NCBI RefSeq assembly: GCF_014201905.1
Contig: NZ_JACHFM010000002.1
Location: 124,001-188,000 of the forward strand
DNA length: 64,000 nucleotides
Direction of reading: 5' to 3'
DNA from: Amaricoccus macauensis
GTDB lineage: Bacteria; Pseudomonadota; Alphaproteobacteria; Rhodobacterales; Rhodobacteraceae
Position 1 is the first letter of the stretch; the number at the start of each line of letters is the position of its first letter. A program made the position numbers and the translations under genes. Positions 46,039 to 54,771 of the stretch are shown here, piece by piece. Below the pieces are notes generated by a model. It did not search any database. It was not told where the DNA came from and saw nothing but the letters and a program-made list of their open reading frames with translations.

Positions 46039-47061
46039 TCAGCTTTTTCCCGAAAGGCAGGCGGAGAAGTCCCTCGCAAGCCCGCGGATCAGGTCCGGGT
46101 AGAGCGCCGGGCCGGCGTCGATGGTAGCGCCGAGGTGGTCGAGCGTGCCGGTTGCGACGCTGGTGCCCTCGGTGATCGTCGCCACCAGCTTCGGCGAGAA
46201 CTCCGGCTCGGTGAAGGCGCAGACGATGCCGCCTGACCCGACCTTTTCCCGGATGGCCGCGACCCGTGCCGGCCCGGGCTCGATCCCGTCCTGCAGCGCG
46301 ATGCTGCCGGCGGCGGGCAGGTCGAACGCATGTTCGAAGTACTGGTAGGCGTCGTGGAACACGATGAACGGCTTGCCGTGAAGGGGCTTGAGCTCTTCCC
46401 GGACCTCCGAGGCGAGCTCGCCCATCTCGGCCGCAAACCGGTCGGCATTGGCCCCGTAGGTCGCAGCATTCCCCGGATCGAGTTCCGCGAGCGCCCGCGC
46501 CACATCGGCCGCGGCTGCGGCCGCGTTCGCCGGGTCGAGCCACAGGTGGCCGTCGCGCGCTGCGCCGTGGTCGTGGCCATGTTCGTGATCGTGGGCCCCG
46601 TCGTGATCATGCCCGTCGTGATCATGCCCGTCGTGGTCGTGACCCTCCGCCGCACCGTGGGCATGGTCGTGGTCCTCGCCGTCGCCGTGGACATGCGCCT
46701 CGAACGGACCATCGGCGCGGACCGGCAGGGTCTCGATGCCGGGCGCGTCGGCGAGTTCGAGCTTCACGGCGTGGGTTGCCAGCGCGTCGATCGGCTCCGC
46801 GAGCCAGTGCGTCAGGTCCGGCCCGACCCAGACCACGAGGTCGGCGTCGGAGAGGAGCTGCGCGTCAGATGGCCGCATCGAATAGGCGTGCGGATCGGCG
46901 CCCGGTGGCAGGATGACGCCGGGTTCTCCCACGCCCTGCATCACTGCCGCCACGATCGACTGCACCGGCAGGATGTCCGTCGCAACCTTCGGCACTCCGT
47001 CCGCGGTGGCGGTGGTTGCCGCGCCGAGCGCCGCCGCTCCAGCAAGAAGCCAAGCCCGCAT
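46039..47061 (-). CDS. znuA: Zinc ABC transporter substrate-binding protein
   Basis: Periplasmic Zn2+ carrier for ZnuBC. Signal peptide at about 1-20. Expected zinc ligands are His59 (ADPHAYSMRPSD), His172 (GHLWLDP), a third His in FHDAYQYFEHAF and an acidic residue in AFTEPEFSPK. Between the first two lies a His/Asp-rich loop at about 123-166, the hallmark of zinc rather than manganese carriers. Divergent from zur-znuC-znuB with an 88-base gap containing a Zur-box palindrome. GGAGG and GAGGA precede its ATG. Confidence 0.95.
   Translation of the reverse strand: MRAWLLAGAAALGAATTATADGVPKVATDILPVQSIVAAVMQGVGEPGVILPPGADPHAYSMRPSDAQLLSDADLVVWVGPDLTHWLAEPIDALATHAVKLELADAPGIETLPVRADGPFEAHVHGDGEDHDHAHGAAEGHDHDGHDHDGHDHDGAHDHEHGHDHGAARDGHLWLDPANAAAAAADVARALAELDPGNAATYGANADRFAAEMGELASEVREELKPLHGKPFIVFHDAYQYFEHAFDLPAAGSIALQDGIEPGPARVAAIREKVGSGGIVCAFTEPEFSPKLVATITEGTSVATGTLDHLGATIDAGPALYPDLIRGLARDFSACLSGKS
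46602..46631. repeat. Two perfect 15-base direct repeats in the znuA His loop
   Basis: CGTGATCATGCCCGT occurs twice head to tail (46602-46616 and 46617-46631), with diverged copies on either side. Each unit encodes GHDHD on the minus strand. The loop probably grows and shrinks by slipped replication. Confidence 0.8.
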
Positions 47062-47134
47062 TCCTCAAACCTCCGAGAGTCACTTGTCGCCGGGTGACGG
47101 GAGGACTAGCATCCCTGTTCCCGTTCGCATGAAC

Positions 47135-47149
47135 TGTTATAAAGTAACA
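47135..47149. promoter_or_regulatory. Zur box between znuA and zur
   Basis: TGTTATAAAGTAACA is an inverted repeat (TGTTA/TAACA) closely matching the Zur operator core GTTATxxxATAAC. It lies in the divergent znuA/zur gap. On the plus strand it contains a TATAAA -10-like element (47138-47143) exactly 6 bases ahead of the zur ATG. On the minus strand it contains TATAAC (47136-47141), with TTGACG (47157-47162) upstream at a short 15-base spacing. Zinc-bound Zur here should block both directions. Confidence 0.75.
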
Positions 47150-47698
47150 ATGGTCACGTCAAGAACCACCACGTCAGGAACCGCCACCTCAGCAACCCCT
47201 GGGGGGGCGGCGACCGCGTCGTTCGAGCCGCACGACCACGCGCACTGCGCCGAGGATGCCCGGGCCAGTGTCGAGGCTGCCTGCGCCGCGCGGGGCCTGC
47301 GCCTCACCCCGGCGCGGTCGTTCGTGCTCGACGAGCTGCTCGCCTCGCACCGGGCGATGACGGCCTACGAGTTGCTCGACGCGCTCGCGGCGGCGGGGAT
47401 GCCGAGCCAGCCGCCGGTGGTCTACCGGGCGCTGGAGTTTCTCGTCTCGAACGGCTTCGCGCATCGCATCGAACGCCTGGGCGCGTTCGCCGCCTGCACC
47501 TGCGGGCCGCAGGCGAGCGGCACGGCGCATCGGGCGGCGTTTCTCATCTGCCGCGACTGCCGCCACGTGGCCGAGACCGCCATGTCGCGGCCTCCGAGGA
47601 GCCTCGCCGAGATGGCGGGCGCGGCGGGCTTTGCCATCGAGCGGGTGGTGATCGAGGCCGAGGGGCTCTGCGCCCGCTGCCGGGACGCCGCCCAGTGA
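47150..47698 (+). CDS. zur: Zinc uptake regulator, Fur family
   Basis: 182 residues. A His/Cys-containing N-terminus (HDHAHC) precedes a winged helix (GLRLTPARSFVLDELL, TAYELLDAL, PPVVYRALEFLVSNGFAHRIE). The structural zinc pairs are Cys134/Cys137 (ICRDC) and Cys174/Cys177 (LCARC). The combination with znu genes and a Zur box identifies Zur rather than Fur. The ATG at 47150 directly follows the Zur box with no room for a ribosome binding site; another ATG at 47129 lies upstream of the box. The stop overlaps the znuC GTG start. Confidence 0.9.
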   Translation: MVTSRTTTSGTATSATPGGAATASFEPHDHAHCAEDARASVEAACAARGLRLTPARSFVLDELLASHRAMTAYELLDALAAAGMPSQPPVVYRALEFLVSNGFAHRIERLGAFAACTCGPQASGTAHRAAFLICRDCRHVAETAMSRPPRSLAEMAGAAGFAIERVVIEAEGLCARCRDAAQ

Positions 47699-48564
47699 GC
47701 CAGCTTTCCGTGGACCCGCTTTCCGCGACCCCGAGCCCCGTGTCCCCGCTCATCGAGGCCGAGGGGCTCGGGCTGACGCTCAGCGGCCATCAGATCCTGC
47801 ATGACGTGGACTTCAGCCTCGCGCCCGGTGAGATCGTCACGGTGGTCGGGCCGAACGGCTCGGGCAAGACGACGCTGCTGCGGGTGCTGATCGGCGCGGA
47901 ACGGCCCGACACCGGCCGGATCACCCGCGCGCCCGGGCTCCGCATCGGCTACGTGCCGCAGCGGCTGGCCGTCGACCGGACCATGCCGATCACCGTCGAC
48001 CGCTTCCTGGCGCTGGCCGGTGGCACGCCGGCGGCACGGGCGGGCGCGCTTGAGCGCACCGGGATCGCCGGCCTCGGCGGCCGCCAGCTCGCGGCCCTCT
48101 CCGGTGGCCAGTTCCAGCGGGCGCTTCTCGCCCACGCGGTGTTGCGCGAACCGCAGCTCCTCGTGCTCGACGAGCCGGCGCAGGGCCTCGACCAGCCGGG
48201 CGAGGCGCGGCTCTATGGCCTCGTTGCGGAACTCCGCGCCGAAATCGGCTGCGCGGTGCTCATGGTGAGCCACGACCTGCACGTGGTGATGGCGGCCTCC
48301 GACCGGGTGATCTGCCTCAACGGCCACGTCTGCTGCGAGGGCACGCCGCTTGTCGTCTCCGCCGCGCCGGAATACCGCGCCCTCTTCGGCCACGGCACCC
48401 ACGGCGCGCTCGCGCTCTACCGCCACGATCATGACCACGGCCACGAACACGGCCACGAGGATGGCCATGACCATGACCACGGCCACGGCCATGGACACCA
48501 CCACGGGCATAGCCACGGGCACGAACGCCCCGAAAGCAACTCCGGGCCAGGGACACCCGCGTGA
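47695..48564 (+). CDS. znuC: Zinc ABC transporter ATP-binding protein with His-rich tail
   Basis: ATPase of the zinc importer. 289 residues with Walker A GPNGSGKT (52-59), LSGGQFQRALLAHAVL signature, Walker B LLVLDEPAQGLD and the switch His in VSHDLHVV. After YRALFGHGTHGALALY the last 45 or so residues are a His/Asp/Gly tract (for example HGHGHGHHHGHSHGHE), which could hold or buffer Zn2+ on the cytoplasmic side. It starts with GTG overlapping the zur stop (GTGA) and ends overlapping znuB the same way. Confidence 0.95.
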   Translation: MSQLSVDPLSATPSPVSPLIEAEGLGLTLSGHQILHDVDFSLAPGEIVTVVGPNGSGKTTLLRVLIGAERPDTGRITRAPGLRIGYVPQRLAVDRTMPITVDRFLALAGGTPAARAGALERTGIAGLGGRQLAALSGGQFQRALLAHAVLREPQLLVLDEPAQGLDQPGEARLYGLVAELRAEIGCAVLMVSHDLHVVMAASDRVICLNGHVCCEGTPLVVSAAPEYRALFGHGTHGALALYRHDHDHGHEHGHEDGHDHDHGHGHGHHHGHSHGHERPESNSGPGTPA

Positions 48565-49355
48565 TCCTCGACAGTTTCCTCATTCGTGCCGCCCTCGCCG
48601 GGGTGGGGGTGGCGCTCGCCGCCGCGCCGATCGGCGCCTTCGTGGTCTGGCGCCGGATGGCGTATTTCGGTGACGCGACGGCGCATGCGGCGCTGCTCGG
48701 CGTGACGCTGGCACTCGCCACCGGATTGCCGGTGACCCTCGGCGTGCTGGTGTCGGCGACGGCGATGGCGCTCACCGTCGCCGCGGCGGCCGGGCGCGGC
48801 TGGGCGGCGGACACCGCGCTTGGGGTCGCGGCGCACGCGGCGCTCGCGATCGGCATCGTGGCGCTGAGCTTCCTGCACGGCGTGCGGGTCGACCTGCTCG
48901 GGTACCTCTTCGGCGACATCCTCTCCGTCACCCGCACGGACCTCGCGGTGATCTGGACGGGCGCGGCGCTCATCATCGGGCTTGTCGCATGGCGCTGGCG
49001 CGGGCTCCTGCTCGCGACGCTGAACGAGGATCTGGCCGCGGCGTCGGGGGTGAACCCGCGGCGCGAGGGGCTCGTTCTCACGCTGGCGCTGGCGGTGCTG
49101 ATCGCCGTGGCGCTGAAGATCGTCGGCACGCTGCTCATCACCGCTATGCTGGTGGTGCCGGCCGCCGCCGCGCGGCCGCTGGTGCGCACGCCCGAGGCGA
49201 TGGCGGTGCTCGCCGCCGTGGTCGGGACGGTGGCGGCGCTGACCGGGCTCTACGCCGCCTGGCACTTCGACACGCCGGCGGGGCCGTCGATGGTGGTGGC
49301 GGCCGTGGTGATTCTCGTCGTGACAAGCATGGCCGCGGCGATCCGGGGGCGCTGA
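48561..49355 (+). CDS. znuB: Zinc ABC transporter permease
   Basis: Membrane channel of the importer. 264 hydrophobic residues forming about 7-8 helices, with the family landmarks RRMAYFGDATAHAALLG near the start, LGYLFGDIL in the middle and LKIVGTLLITAMLVVPAAAARPL, as in ABC-3 type permeases. It starts with GTG at 48561, overlapping the znuC stop, so zur, znuC and znuB are translated as a coupled set. Confidence 0.95.
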   Translation: MILDSFLIRAALAGVGVALAAAPIGAFVVWRRMAYFGDATAHAALLGVTLALATGLPVTLGVLVSATAMALTVAAAAGRGWAADTALGVAAHAALAIGIVALSFLHGVRVDLLGYLFGDILSVTRTDLAVIWTGAALIIGLVAWRWRGLLLATLNEDLAAASGVNPRREGLVLTLALAVLIAVALKIVGTLLITAMLVVPAAAARPLVRTPEAMAVLAAVVGTVAALTGLYAAWHFDTPAGPSMVVAAVVILVVTSMAAAIRGR

Positions 49356-49408
49356 GCCGCGACGCGCCGGGCTTGCGCGCGGTGCGAGTGGCAGCCATGC
49401 TCGGGGGC

Positions 49409-49732
49409 ATGGCGAAAGCCCGGCCGGAGATTCTCGACTACTACGCCGAACTTTTCGAGCCTCTCGGCGTCGTCGAGGCGCGCCGGCTCTTCGGGGGCTG
49501 GCAACTGCTGCTCGACGGCCGGGGCTTCGCGTTCGTGATCAGTGACGTGCTCTATTTCCGCACTGACCCGCCGCTGCGAAGCGAGCTGGAGGGGGAGGGG
49601 AGCCGGCCGTTCGCCTATTCCCGCAAGGACGGGCGGGAGATCTCGACGAAGCTCATGAGCGCGCCGGAGGCCGACGTGGACGACCCGGACGCCCTCCGCG
49701 CCTGGGCGGTGCGGGCGTTGGCGGTGGGGTAG
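49409..49732 (+). CDS. TfoX N-terminal-domain protein, 107 aa
   Basis: Single TfoX/Sxy N-terminal domain: EILDYYAELFEPLGVVEARRLFGGWQLLLDGRGFAFV, then VLYFRTDPPLRSELEGEG and PFAYSRKDGREISTKLMSAPEADVDDPDALRAWA. In Vibrio and Haemophilus such domains occur in competence regulators. Alone, as here, the function is unknown. The start at 49409 is preferred for its GGGGG just upstream; ATG 49397 would add 4 residues. It lies 53 bases behind znuB. Confidence 0.85.
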   Translation: MAKARPEILDYYAELFEPLGVVEARRLFGGWQLLLDGRGFAFVISDVLYFRTDPPLRSELEGEGSRPFAYSRKDGREISTKLMSAPEADVDDPDALRAWAVRALAVG

Positions 49733-49750
49733 GGCGCGGTGCGGCGGGCC

Positions 49751-50014
49751 TCAGGTGCGCGGGCTGTCGGCGCCGTCGTCTTCTCCGGCGGTGTCCGCGG
49801 GGACGTCGTCCTCGGAAATGCCGCCCGGCACGTCGAGGTTTTCCTCGAGGTAGTCCTCGAGCCCGACCAGATCCTCAGGCAGCGGCAATCCGAGCGCCTG
49901 CATCTCCGCGAGCTTCTCGCGCAGGGACTCCTGCAGCTCGTGGGCGTTCTTCGGATTTGCGGCGATCTCGTCGAGGAGCATCGCGATGCCGACACGGAAC
50001 TGTTCGAAAGCCAT
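49751..50014 (-). CDS. Small acidic hypothetical protein, 87 aa
   Basis: Begins with an amphipathic helical part (AFEQFRVGIAMLLDEIAA, HELQESLREKLAEMQALGLPLPEDLVGLEDYLEENL) and ends in a strongly acidic tail (SEDDVPADTAGEDDGADSP). No signal peptide. The start at 50014 is chosen for GGAAGGG upstream and because the longer frame runs into Arg/Pro-rich non-coding sequence. I do not recognise the family. Divergent from the UspA gene with 122 bases between, so they may share a control region. Confidence 0.65.
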   Translation of the reverse strand: MAFEQFRVGIAMLLDEIAANPKNAHELQESLREKLAEMQALGLPLPEDLVGLEDYLEENLDVPGGISEDDVPADTAGEDDGADSPRT

Positions 50015-50136
50015 TGGCGTCCCTTCCCTTTCGACCCGGACCGCGTCACAACGTGGCATGGCGCGCGGCGCCGTATGATCATATCGCAGGGGGCGGCGGG
50101 CGGGTCCAGCCTGCACCGATGTCGGAGGAGCGAGCG

Positions 50137-50961
50137 ATGGCATTCAGGACGATTTTCATGGCGGTCGGCACGGCGGACAGCGATGCCGAAATCGACCGGG
50201 CGGTTGCGATCTGTGAACGGGCGGGGGCGCATCTGGCACTGCTGGTGATCGGGGTTGCGCCGCCGCCGCCGGCCTCGCCCTACGGTGTCGTCTCGAACGA
50301 CATCTGGGCCGGAGAGATTCGCGACGGCCAGACCGAGGCCCAGGCGCGGGCCGAGGCGCTCGAGGCGCGCTTTGCCGGCAGTCCGGTGTCGGTGGGGGTC
50401 GAGGCGCAGTATATCGACCGGGGGACGATCGCGACGCTTGCGGCCCGGTTCGCGCGCTATGCCGACCTGACGCTGGTGCCGCCCAACTGCGACGTGCAGA
50501 GCCCGGTGCTCGACGGGGCTCTTTTCGAGTCGGGCCGTCCGGTCCTGCTGCTGCCGACCAGCGAGACGGACTTCCCGACGCCGAAGACGGTGATGATCGC
50601 CTGGAATGCCAGCGTGCAGGCGTCGAAGGCGGTGCGGAGCGCGATCGCCGTGATGCAGACGGCGGAGAAGGTCCATGCGGTGCTGATCGATCCGGTGCCC
50701 TCCTTCGACGGGCACGGGCCGGAGCCGGGGGCTGATCTCGCGACCTATCTCGGGCGGCACGGCATCACGACGGAGGTTCACCGCCTGCCGAAGGAGGGCA
50801 AGGACACCGGCGAGATGCTGCGTCGCGTGGCGACGGATCTGGGCGCCGATCTGGTGGTGATGGGTGGCTACGGGCATTCGCGGCTTCGGGAGCGGATCTT
50901 CGGCGGTGCCACCACCAGCATGGTCAAGACGCCGTCGGTCGCGGTCCTGATGGCGCACTGA
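50137..50961 (+). CDS. Universal stress protein with two UspA-type halves
   Basis: 274 residues made of two UspA-like domains. The first (about 1-145, FRTIFMAVGTADSDAEIDRAVAICERAGAHLALLVI) lacks a clear ATP loop. The second (about 150-274) ends in VVMGGYGHSRLRERIFGGATTSMV, the G-2x-G-9x-G(S/T) motif of ATP-binding members. Cytosolic stress protein, target unknown. GGAGGAG lies 9 bases ahead of the ATG. The NAD kinase gene starts 6 bases downstream. Confidence 0.9.
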   Translation: MAFRTIFMAVGTADSDAEIDRAVAICERAGAHLALLVIGVAPPPPASPYGVVSNDIWAGEIRDGQTEAQARAEALEARFAGSPVSVGVEAQYIDRGTIATLAARFARYADLTLVPPNCDVQSPVLDGALFESGRPVLLLPTSETDFPTPKTVMIAWNASVQASKAVRSAIAVMQTAEKVHAVLIDPVPSFDGHGPEPGADLATYLGRHGITTEVHRLPKEGKDTGEMLRRVATDLGADLVVMGGYGHSRLRERIFGGATTSMVKTPSVAVLMAH

Positions 50962-50967
50962 ACCGTC

Positions 50968-51726
50968 TTGGCCCCGACGCGTGTTCATTTCGTGGCGAGC
51001 CAGGTCCTGCTCGCTCAGGAGGCTCTCGCCCGGCTCATCCGGCGCTACGGCCAGCATCCGGTCGAGGAGGCGGATGCGATCGTGGCGCTTGGCGGCGACG
51101 GGCTGATGCTCACCACCTTGCACCAGAACGCGGGGCTGCCGGTCTATGGCATGAACCGCGGGACGGTGGGGTTCCTGATGAACACCTACAACGACACGGG
51201 CCTGCTGGAGCGGCTGGCGGCGGCTGAGCCGGCGGTGATCAATCCGCTTCGGATGCGTGCCACCCGGGCCGACGGCGAGACGGTGGAGGCGCTGGCGATC
51301 AACGAGGTCTCGATCCTGCGCGCCGGGCCGCAGGCGGCGAAGCTGCGCATCCTCGTTGATGGCCGGGAGCGGTTGTCGGAGCTGGTGGCGGACGGGGCGC
51401 TGCTGGCGACGCCGGCCGGGTCGACGGCCTACAACTATTCGGCGCACGGTCCGATCCTGCCGATCGGCTCGGGTGTGCTGGCGCTCACCCCGATGGCGGC
51501 GTTCCGGCCGCGCCGCTGGCGGGGGGCGCTGCTGCCGAAGCTGGCGCAGGTCACCTTCGAGGTGCTGGAGCCGGAAAAGCGCCCGGTTTCGGCGGTCGCG
51601 GACAGCTATGAGGTCCGCGAGCCGGTGAGCATAGAGGTGGCGAGCGTGCCGGAGATCGGCCACCGGATCCTCTTCGATACCGGGCATGGTCTTGAGGAAC
51701 GGCTGATCCGCGAGCAGTTCATGTGA
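50968..51726 (+). CDS. nadK: NAD kinase
   Basis: Phosphorylates NAD+ to NADP+. 252 residues: GGDG at 42-45 ([13 protein letters not shown]), [12 protein letters not shown], the Asn-Glu pair in INEVSI, and [14 protein letters not shown]. Length is near the lower range for bacterial NadK, as is usual in Rhodobacterales. It probably starts at TTG (50968), as no ATG or GTG fits the family N-terminus; the gap to the UspA gene is 6 bases and no strong ribosome binding site is visible, so coupling to uspA is plausible. Confidence 0.92.
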   Translation: MAPTRVHFVASQVLLAQEALARLIRRYGQHPVEEADAIVALGGDGLMLTTLHQNAGLPVYGMNRGTVGFLMNTYNDTGLLERLAAAEPAVINPLRMRATRADGETVEALAINEVSILRAGPQAAKLRILVDGRERLSELVADGALLATPAGSTAYNYSAHGPILPIGSGVLALTPMAAFRPRRWRGALLPKLAQVTFEVLEPEKRPVSAVADSYEVREPVSIEVASVPEIGHRILFDTGHGLEERLIREQFM

Positions 51727-51830
51727 GGCAGGCCGTCGCCGCGCAGGTTGCGCAGGGTGGTCATGCAATTGATTTTGCCGAACAATCAGTCTGAGTGACA
51801 GCCGGATCGCAAGACCGGTTGACCCAAGGG

Positions 51831-52610
51831 TCAGACGGGCGGGTCCAGCAGGTCGGGTTCAGGCGCGGCGACCGGCACGTCGCCGACGACGCTCGCGGGC
51901 AGGCCGAGGAGGAGGAGCGGGCAGGGGTTGCCGACGCCGCGCCGGATCCGGTCCTCGAGCTTCTTCCAGTGAGTCGTCGCCTGGCCGAACTTGTCGGCGA
52001 TGAAGGTGCGGGCGAAGGCCTCGGCGAACTCCGTGCCGCCGGCCACCAGCCGCTCCACCGCCTGCACCTGCCGGTCAGTGCGCCGCTTCATGCCGAATTC
52101 CTGCAGTCCCTCGGCGTCGGCCGCACCGCGCTCGCGCAGGAACGCCGCGACCAGTCCGGCCATGCCGGCATTGAGCGCCGCGCCGCGGGTCACGATGATC
52201 CCGAGGCTGATCACCGACTGGGCGTGCAGGCGCTGGAAATTTTCGAGGTCGCGGTCGAAGAACGGATCCTTGTTGTTCCACTCGATCTCGAGCGCCAGCG
52301 TGCCCTTTTTGCCCCAGCGCACGTGGTCGATCTCGTGGGTCTGCGCCTCCTTGACCCGCCCGTCGACGGTCAACGCCATCTCGAAGCGGTGTTTGCGCCA
52401 ACCGGCGTCCGCGAGCCCGCGCCGAAGCCGCTGGGTCGAGCGCGCCTCGCCGCCGCCGCTGCCGATGATCTCGTCGGCAGGGATGCGGAAGCCTTCGAGG
52501 GCCCGCACGAGCTCCGCCGTCTCGTCGGGGAAGTCGACGGCAAGGATCGCCTCGGCGTGGTTCCGGGTCAGGACGTCGAAGCCGGCGGCGCGAAGGGCGT
52601 CGATCACCAT
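51831..52610 (-). CDS. BglII/BstYI-like type II restriction endonuclease, apparently without a methyltransferase partner
   Basis: 259 residues. The core EIDHVRWGKKGTLALEIEWNNKDPFFDRDLENF fits the BglII/BstYI nuclease family: Asp95 and Glu108/Glu110 are the likely metal-binding PD-(D/E)xK-like residues, and WNNKDPFFDRDL is a strong family signature. The C-terminal half (FARTFIADKFGQATTHWKKLEDRI) is helical. No DNA methyltransferase, transposase or other defence gene lies nearby, only aspS and NAD kinase. It may be an orphan, rely on a methyltransferase elsewhere, or be domesticated. Its start sits directly behind intergenic repeat copy C. Confidence 0.78.
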   Translation of the reverse strand: MVIDALRAAGFDVLTRNHAEAILAVDFPDETAELVRALEGFRIPADEIIGSGGGEARSTQRLRRGLADAGWRKHRFEMALTVDGRVKEAQTHEIDHVRWGKKGTLALEIEWNNKDPFFDRDLENFQRLHAQSVISLGIIVTRGAALNAGMAGLVAAFLRERGAADAEGLQEFGMKRRTDRQVQAVERLVAGGTEFAEAFARTFIADKFGQATTHWKKLEDRIRRGVGNPCPLLLLGLPASVVGDVPVAAPEPDLLDPPV

Positions 52611-52639
52611 GTCAGGGTCGGGAGTCCGGGAGGTGCCGG

Positions 52640-52867
52640 CGACCGATGCGCGCTCCGCGCGCGAGTCCCCGGCGCGCCAAGCGAAAGCACTGCTTTCGCC
52701 GCGCCGACGGCGGGGAGCACGGGACGTGCGGAGGCCGTCAGGGGTGACGATTTCTGCGGGAGGGTGCCAATCCGGCCATGGCTGCCCCGGCGGGCGCGCA
52801 AGCGCGCCTGCCCCTCGAAGGGGCAGTCGCGGACGGATTTGTCACCTGCCAAATCCGTCTCGTTTCG
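52640..52867 (-). repeat. Dispersed structured repeat, copy C (behind aspS)
   Basis: Read on the minus strand, in aspS orientation, it comprises: arms GACGGATTTG (52859-52850) and CAAATCCGTC (52841-52832) with an 8-base loop; a GACTGCCCC...GGGGCAG hairpin; a conserved GC-rich block; hairpin GCGAAAGC/GCTTTCGC (52699-52681) enclosed by CGGCGCG/CGCGCCG with a 4-base bulge; and a final GCGCGC/GCGCGC hairpin (52662-52648). The same series occurs at 60626 and 63699. It fills the 322-base gap between aspS and the endonuclease gene; no gene is in it. Confidence 0.82.
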
Positions 52868-52932
52868 CCGTCGCGACCAGCTTTCGGCCGCGGAATGGCG
52901 GCAATGTGACCCCGGCACCCGCACCACCGGGC

Positions 52933-54714
52933 TCACGCCTTTGGCGCGAGCCGGATCCCGAGGTCGCGGAGCTGTTCGTTCGTGGGCTCCGACGGCGCGC
53001 CCATCATCAGATCCTCGGCGCGCTGGTTCATCGGGAACATGATGACCTCGCGGATGTTCTCGGCCCCCGCGAGCAGCATGACGATGCGGTCCACCCCCGG
53101 CGCGATGCCGGCATGGGGCGGGGCACCGTACTTGAACGCCGAGATCATCCCGCCAAAGTGCTCGTCCACGTAGGCCTGGTCATAGCCGACGATCTCGAAG
53201 GCCTTGTACATGATTTCGGGCTTGTGGTTTCGCACCGCGCCGGAGGAGAGCTCCACGCCGTTGCAGACGATGTCGTACTGGAAGCCGAGCACGTCGAGTG
53301 GCGGCAGCTTTTCAAGCGCCTCGATCCCACCCTGCGGCATCGAGAACGGGTTGTGGCTGAAGTCGAGCTTGCCGGTATCGGGATCGGCCTCGTACATCGG
53401 GAAGTCGACGATCCAGCAGAAGTCGAACCGGTCCTCGACGGTGAGGCCGAGTTCCTTGCCGATGACGTTGCGCGCCTTGCCGGCCACCGGCTCGAACTTC
53501 GCGGGCAGGCCGCCGAGGAAGAAGACCGCGTCGCCCTCGCCCACGCCCATCTGCGCGCGGATCGCCTCGGTGCGCTCCGGCCCGATGGCCTTCGCCACCG
53601 GCCCGGCGGCTTCCATGCCGCCCGCCTCGGCCTTGCGCCAGAAGATGTAGCCCATGCCCGGCAGGCCCTCGCCTTGCGCGAAGGCGTTCATCCGGTCGCA
53701 GAACTTGCGGCTGCCGCCGCCCGGTGCGGGGATGGCGCGGACCTGCGTTCCCGGCTGTTCGAGAAGGCCCGCGAACACCTTGAAATCCGAGCCGCGGAAG
53801 TGGTCGGAGACGATCTGCATCTTGATCGGATTGCGCAGGTCCGGCTTGTCGGAACCGTACCAGAGCATCGAGTCGCGATAGGCGATGCGCGGGAAATCCT
53901 TTGTCACCGGACGGCCGCCGCCCAGTTCCTCGAAGACGCCGCGCATGACGGGCTCGATCGCCTGGAAGACGTCCTCCTGCTCGACGAAGCTCATTTCGAC
54001 GTCGAGCTGGTAGAACTCGCCGGGGGAGCGGTCGGCGCGCGGATCCTCGTCGCGGAAGCAGGGCGCGATCTGGAAGTAGCGATCGAAACCGGCCACCATG
54101 ATGAGCTGCTTGAACTGCTGCGGCGCCTGCGGCAGCGCGTAGAACTTGCCCGGGTGGAGCCGGGAGGGGACGAGGAAGTCGCGCGCGCCCTCGGGCGAGG
54201 ACGCGGTCAGGATTGGCGTCTGGAACTCGGTGAAGCCCTGTGCCCGCATGGCGTCGCGCAGATAGGCGATGACGCGGGAGCGCAGCATGATGTTGGCGTG
54301 CAGGCTCTCGCGGCGCAGGTCGAGGAAGCGGTAGCGCAGGCGCGTCTCCTCGGGGTAGTCGACTTCGCCGAAGACCGGCAGGGGCAGTTCCTCGGCGGCG
54401 GAGAGGACTTCGAGCTCGCGGATGTAGACCTCGATCTCACCAGTCGGGATCTTCGCGTTGACGAGTTCGGGCGCACGGGCCTTCACCACGCCGTCGATGC
54501 GCACGACCCATTCGGCGCGGACCTTCTCGGCGTCCTTGAACGCCGGGCTGTCGCCGTCGATCAGCACCTGGGTGATGCCGTAGTGGTCGCGCAGGTCGAT
54601 GAAGAGCACGCCGCCATGATCGCGCACCCGGTGCACCCAGCCCGAGAGCCGCACGGTCTCGCCGACGGCGGCCTTCGTCAGGTCGGCGCAGGTGTGGCTA
54701 CGGTAACGGTGCAT
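52933..54714 (-). CDS. aspS: Aspartyl-tRNA synthetase, bacterial type
   Basis: Charges tRNA-Asp. 593 residues: N-terminal OB-fold anticodon-binding domain ([23 protein letters not shown]), class II motif 2 ([20 protein letters not shown]), the bacterial GAD insertion (about 290-420), and motif 3 ([18 protein letters not shown]). Length is typical. In alphaproteobacteria the enzyme may also charge tRNA-Asn if no asnS exists; this cannot be decided here. It is followed on its own strand by repeat copy C and preceded by pabC. Confidence 0.97.
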   Translation of the reverse strand: MHRYRSHTCADLTKAAVGETVRLSGWVHRVRDHGGVLFIDLRDHYGITQVLIDGDSPAFKDAEKVRAEWVVRIDGVVKARAPELVNAKIPTGEIEVYIRELEVLSAAEELPLPVFGEVDYPEETRLRYRFLDLRRESLHANIMLRSRVIAYLRDAMRAQGFTEFQTPILTASSPEGARDFLVPSRLHPGKFYALPQAPQQFKQLIMVAGFDRYFQIAPCFRDEDPRADRSPGEFYQLDVEMSFVEQEDVFQAIEPVMRGVFEELGGGRPVTKDFPRIAYRDSMLWYGSDKPDLRNPIKMQIVSDHFRGSDFKVFAGLLEQPGTQVRAIPAPGGGSRKFCDRMNAFAQGEGLPGMGYIFWRKAEAGGMEAAGPVAKAIGPERTEAIRAQMGVGEGDAVFFLGGLPAKFEPVAGKARNVIGKELGLTVEDRFDFCWIVDFPMYEADPDTGKLDFSHNPFSMPQGGIEALEKLPPLDVLGFQYDIVCNGVELSSGAVRNHKPEIMYKAFEIVGYDQAYVDEHFGGMISAFKYGAPPHAGIAPGVDRIVMLLAGAENIREVIMFPMNQRAEDLMMGAPSEPTNEQLRDLGIRLAPKA

Positions 54715-54771
54715 CTTTGCTGGCTCCTCGGGCGATCAGGCCCGCGGATACACCCCGGCCCCTCTCCGGTG

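Noticed and set aside
46602-46640. Short direct repeats considered as iterons or regulator sites
   Set aside because: They lie inside znuA and encode the His-rich zinc loop.
51727-51830. Gap behind NAD kinase checked for a tRNA or small RNA
   Set aside because: No cloverleaf-type pairing or CCA-type end; only short GC-rich inverted repeats without conserved features.
52604-52936. Minus-strand 110-residue frame in repeat copy C, with translations alike in copies A and B (ASARPxLPAxGxAxAV)
   Set aside because: Similarity follows from the DNA repeat. Starts, ends and frames are not shared, copy B lacks an internal block, and changes preserve base pairing rather than protein sequence.
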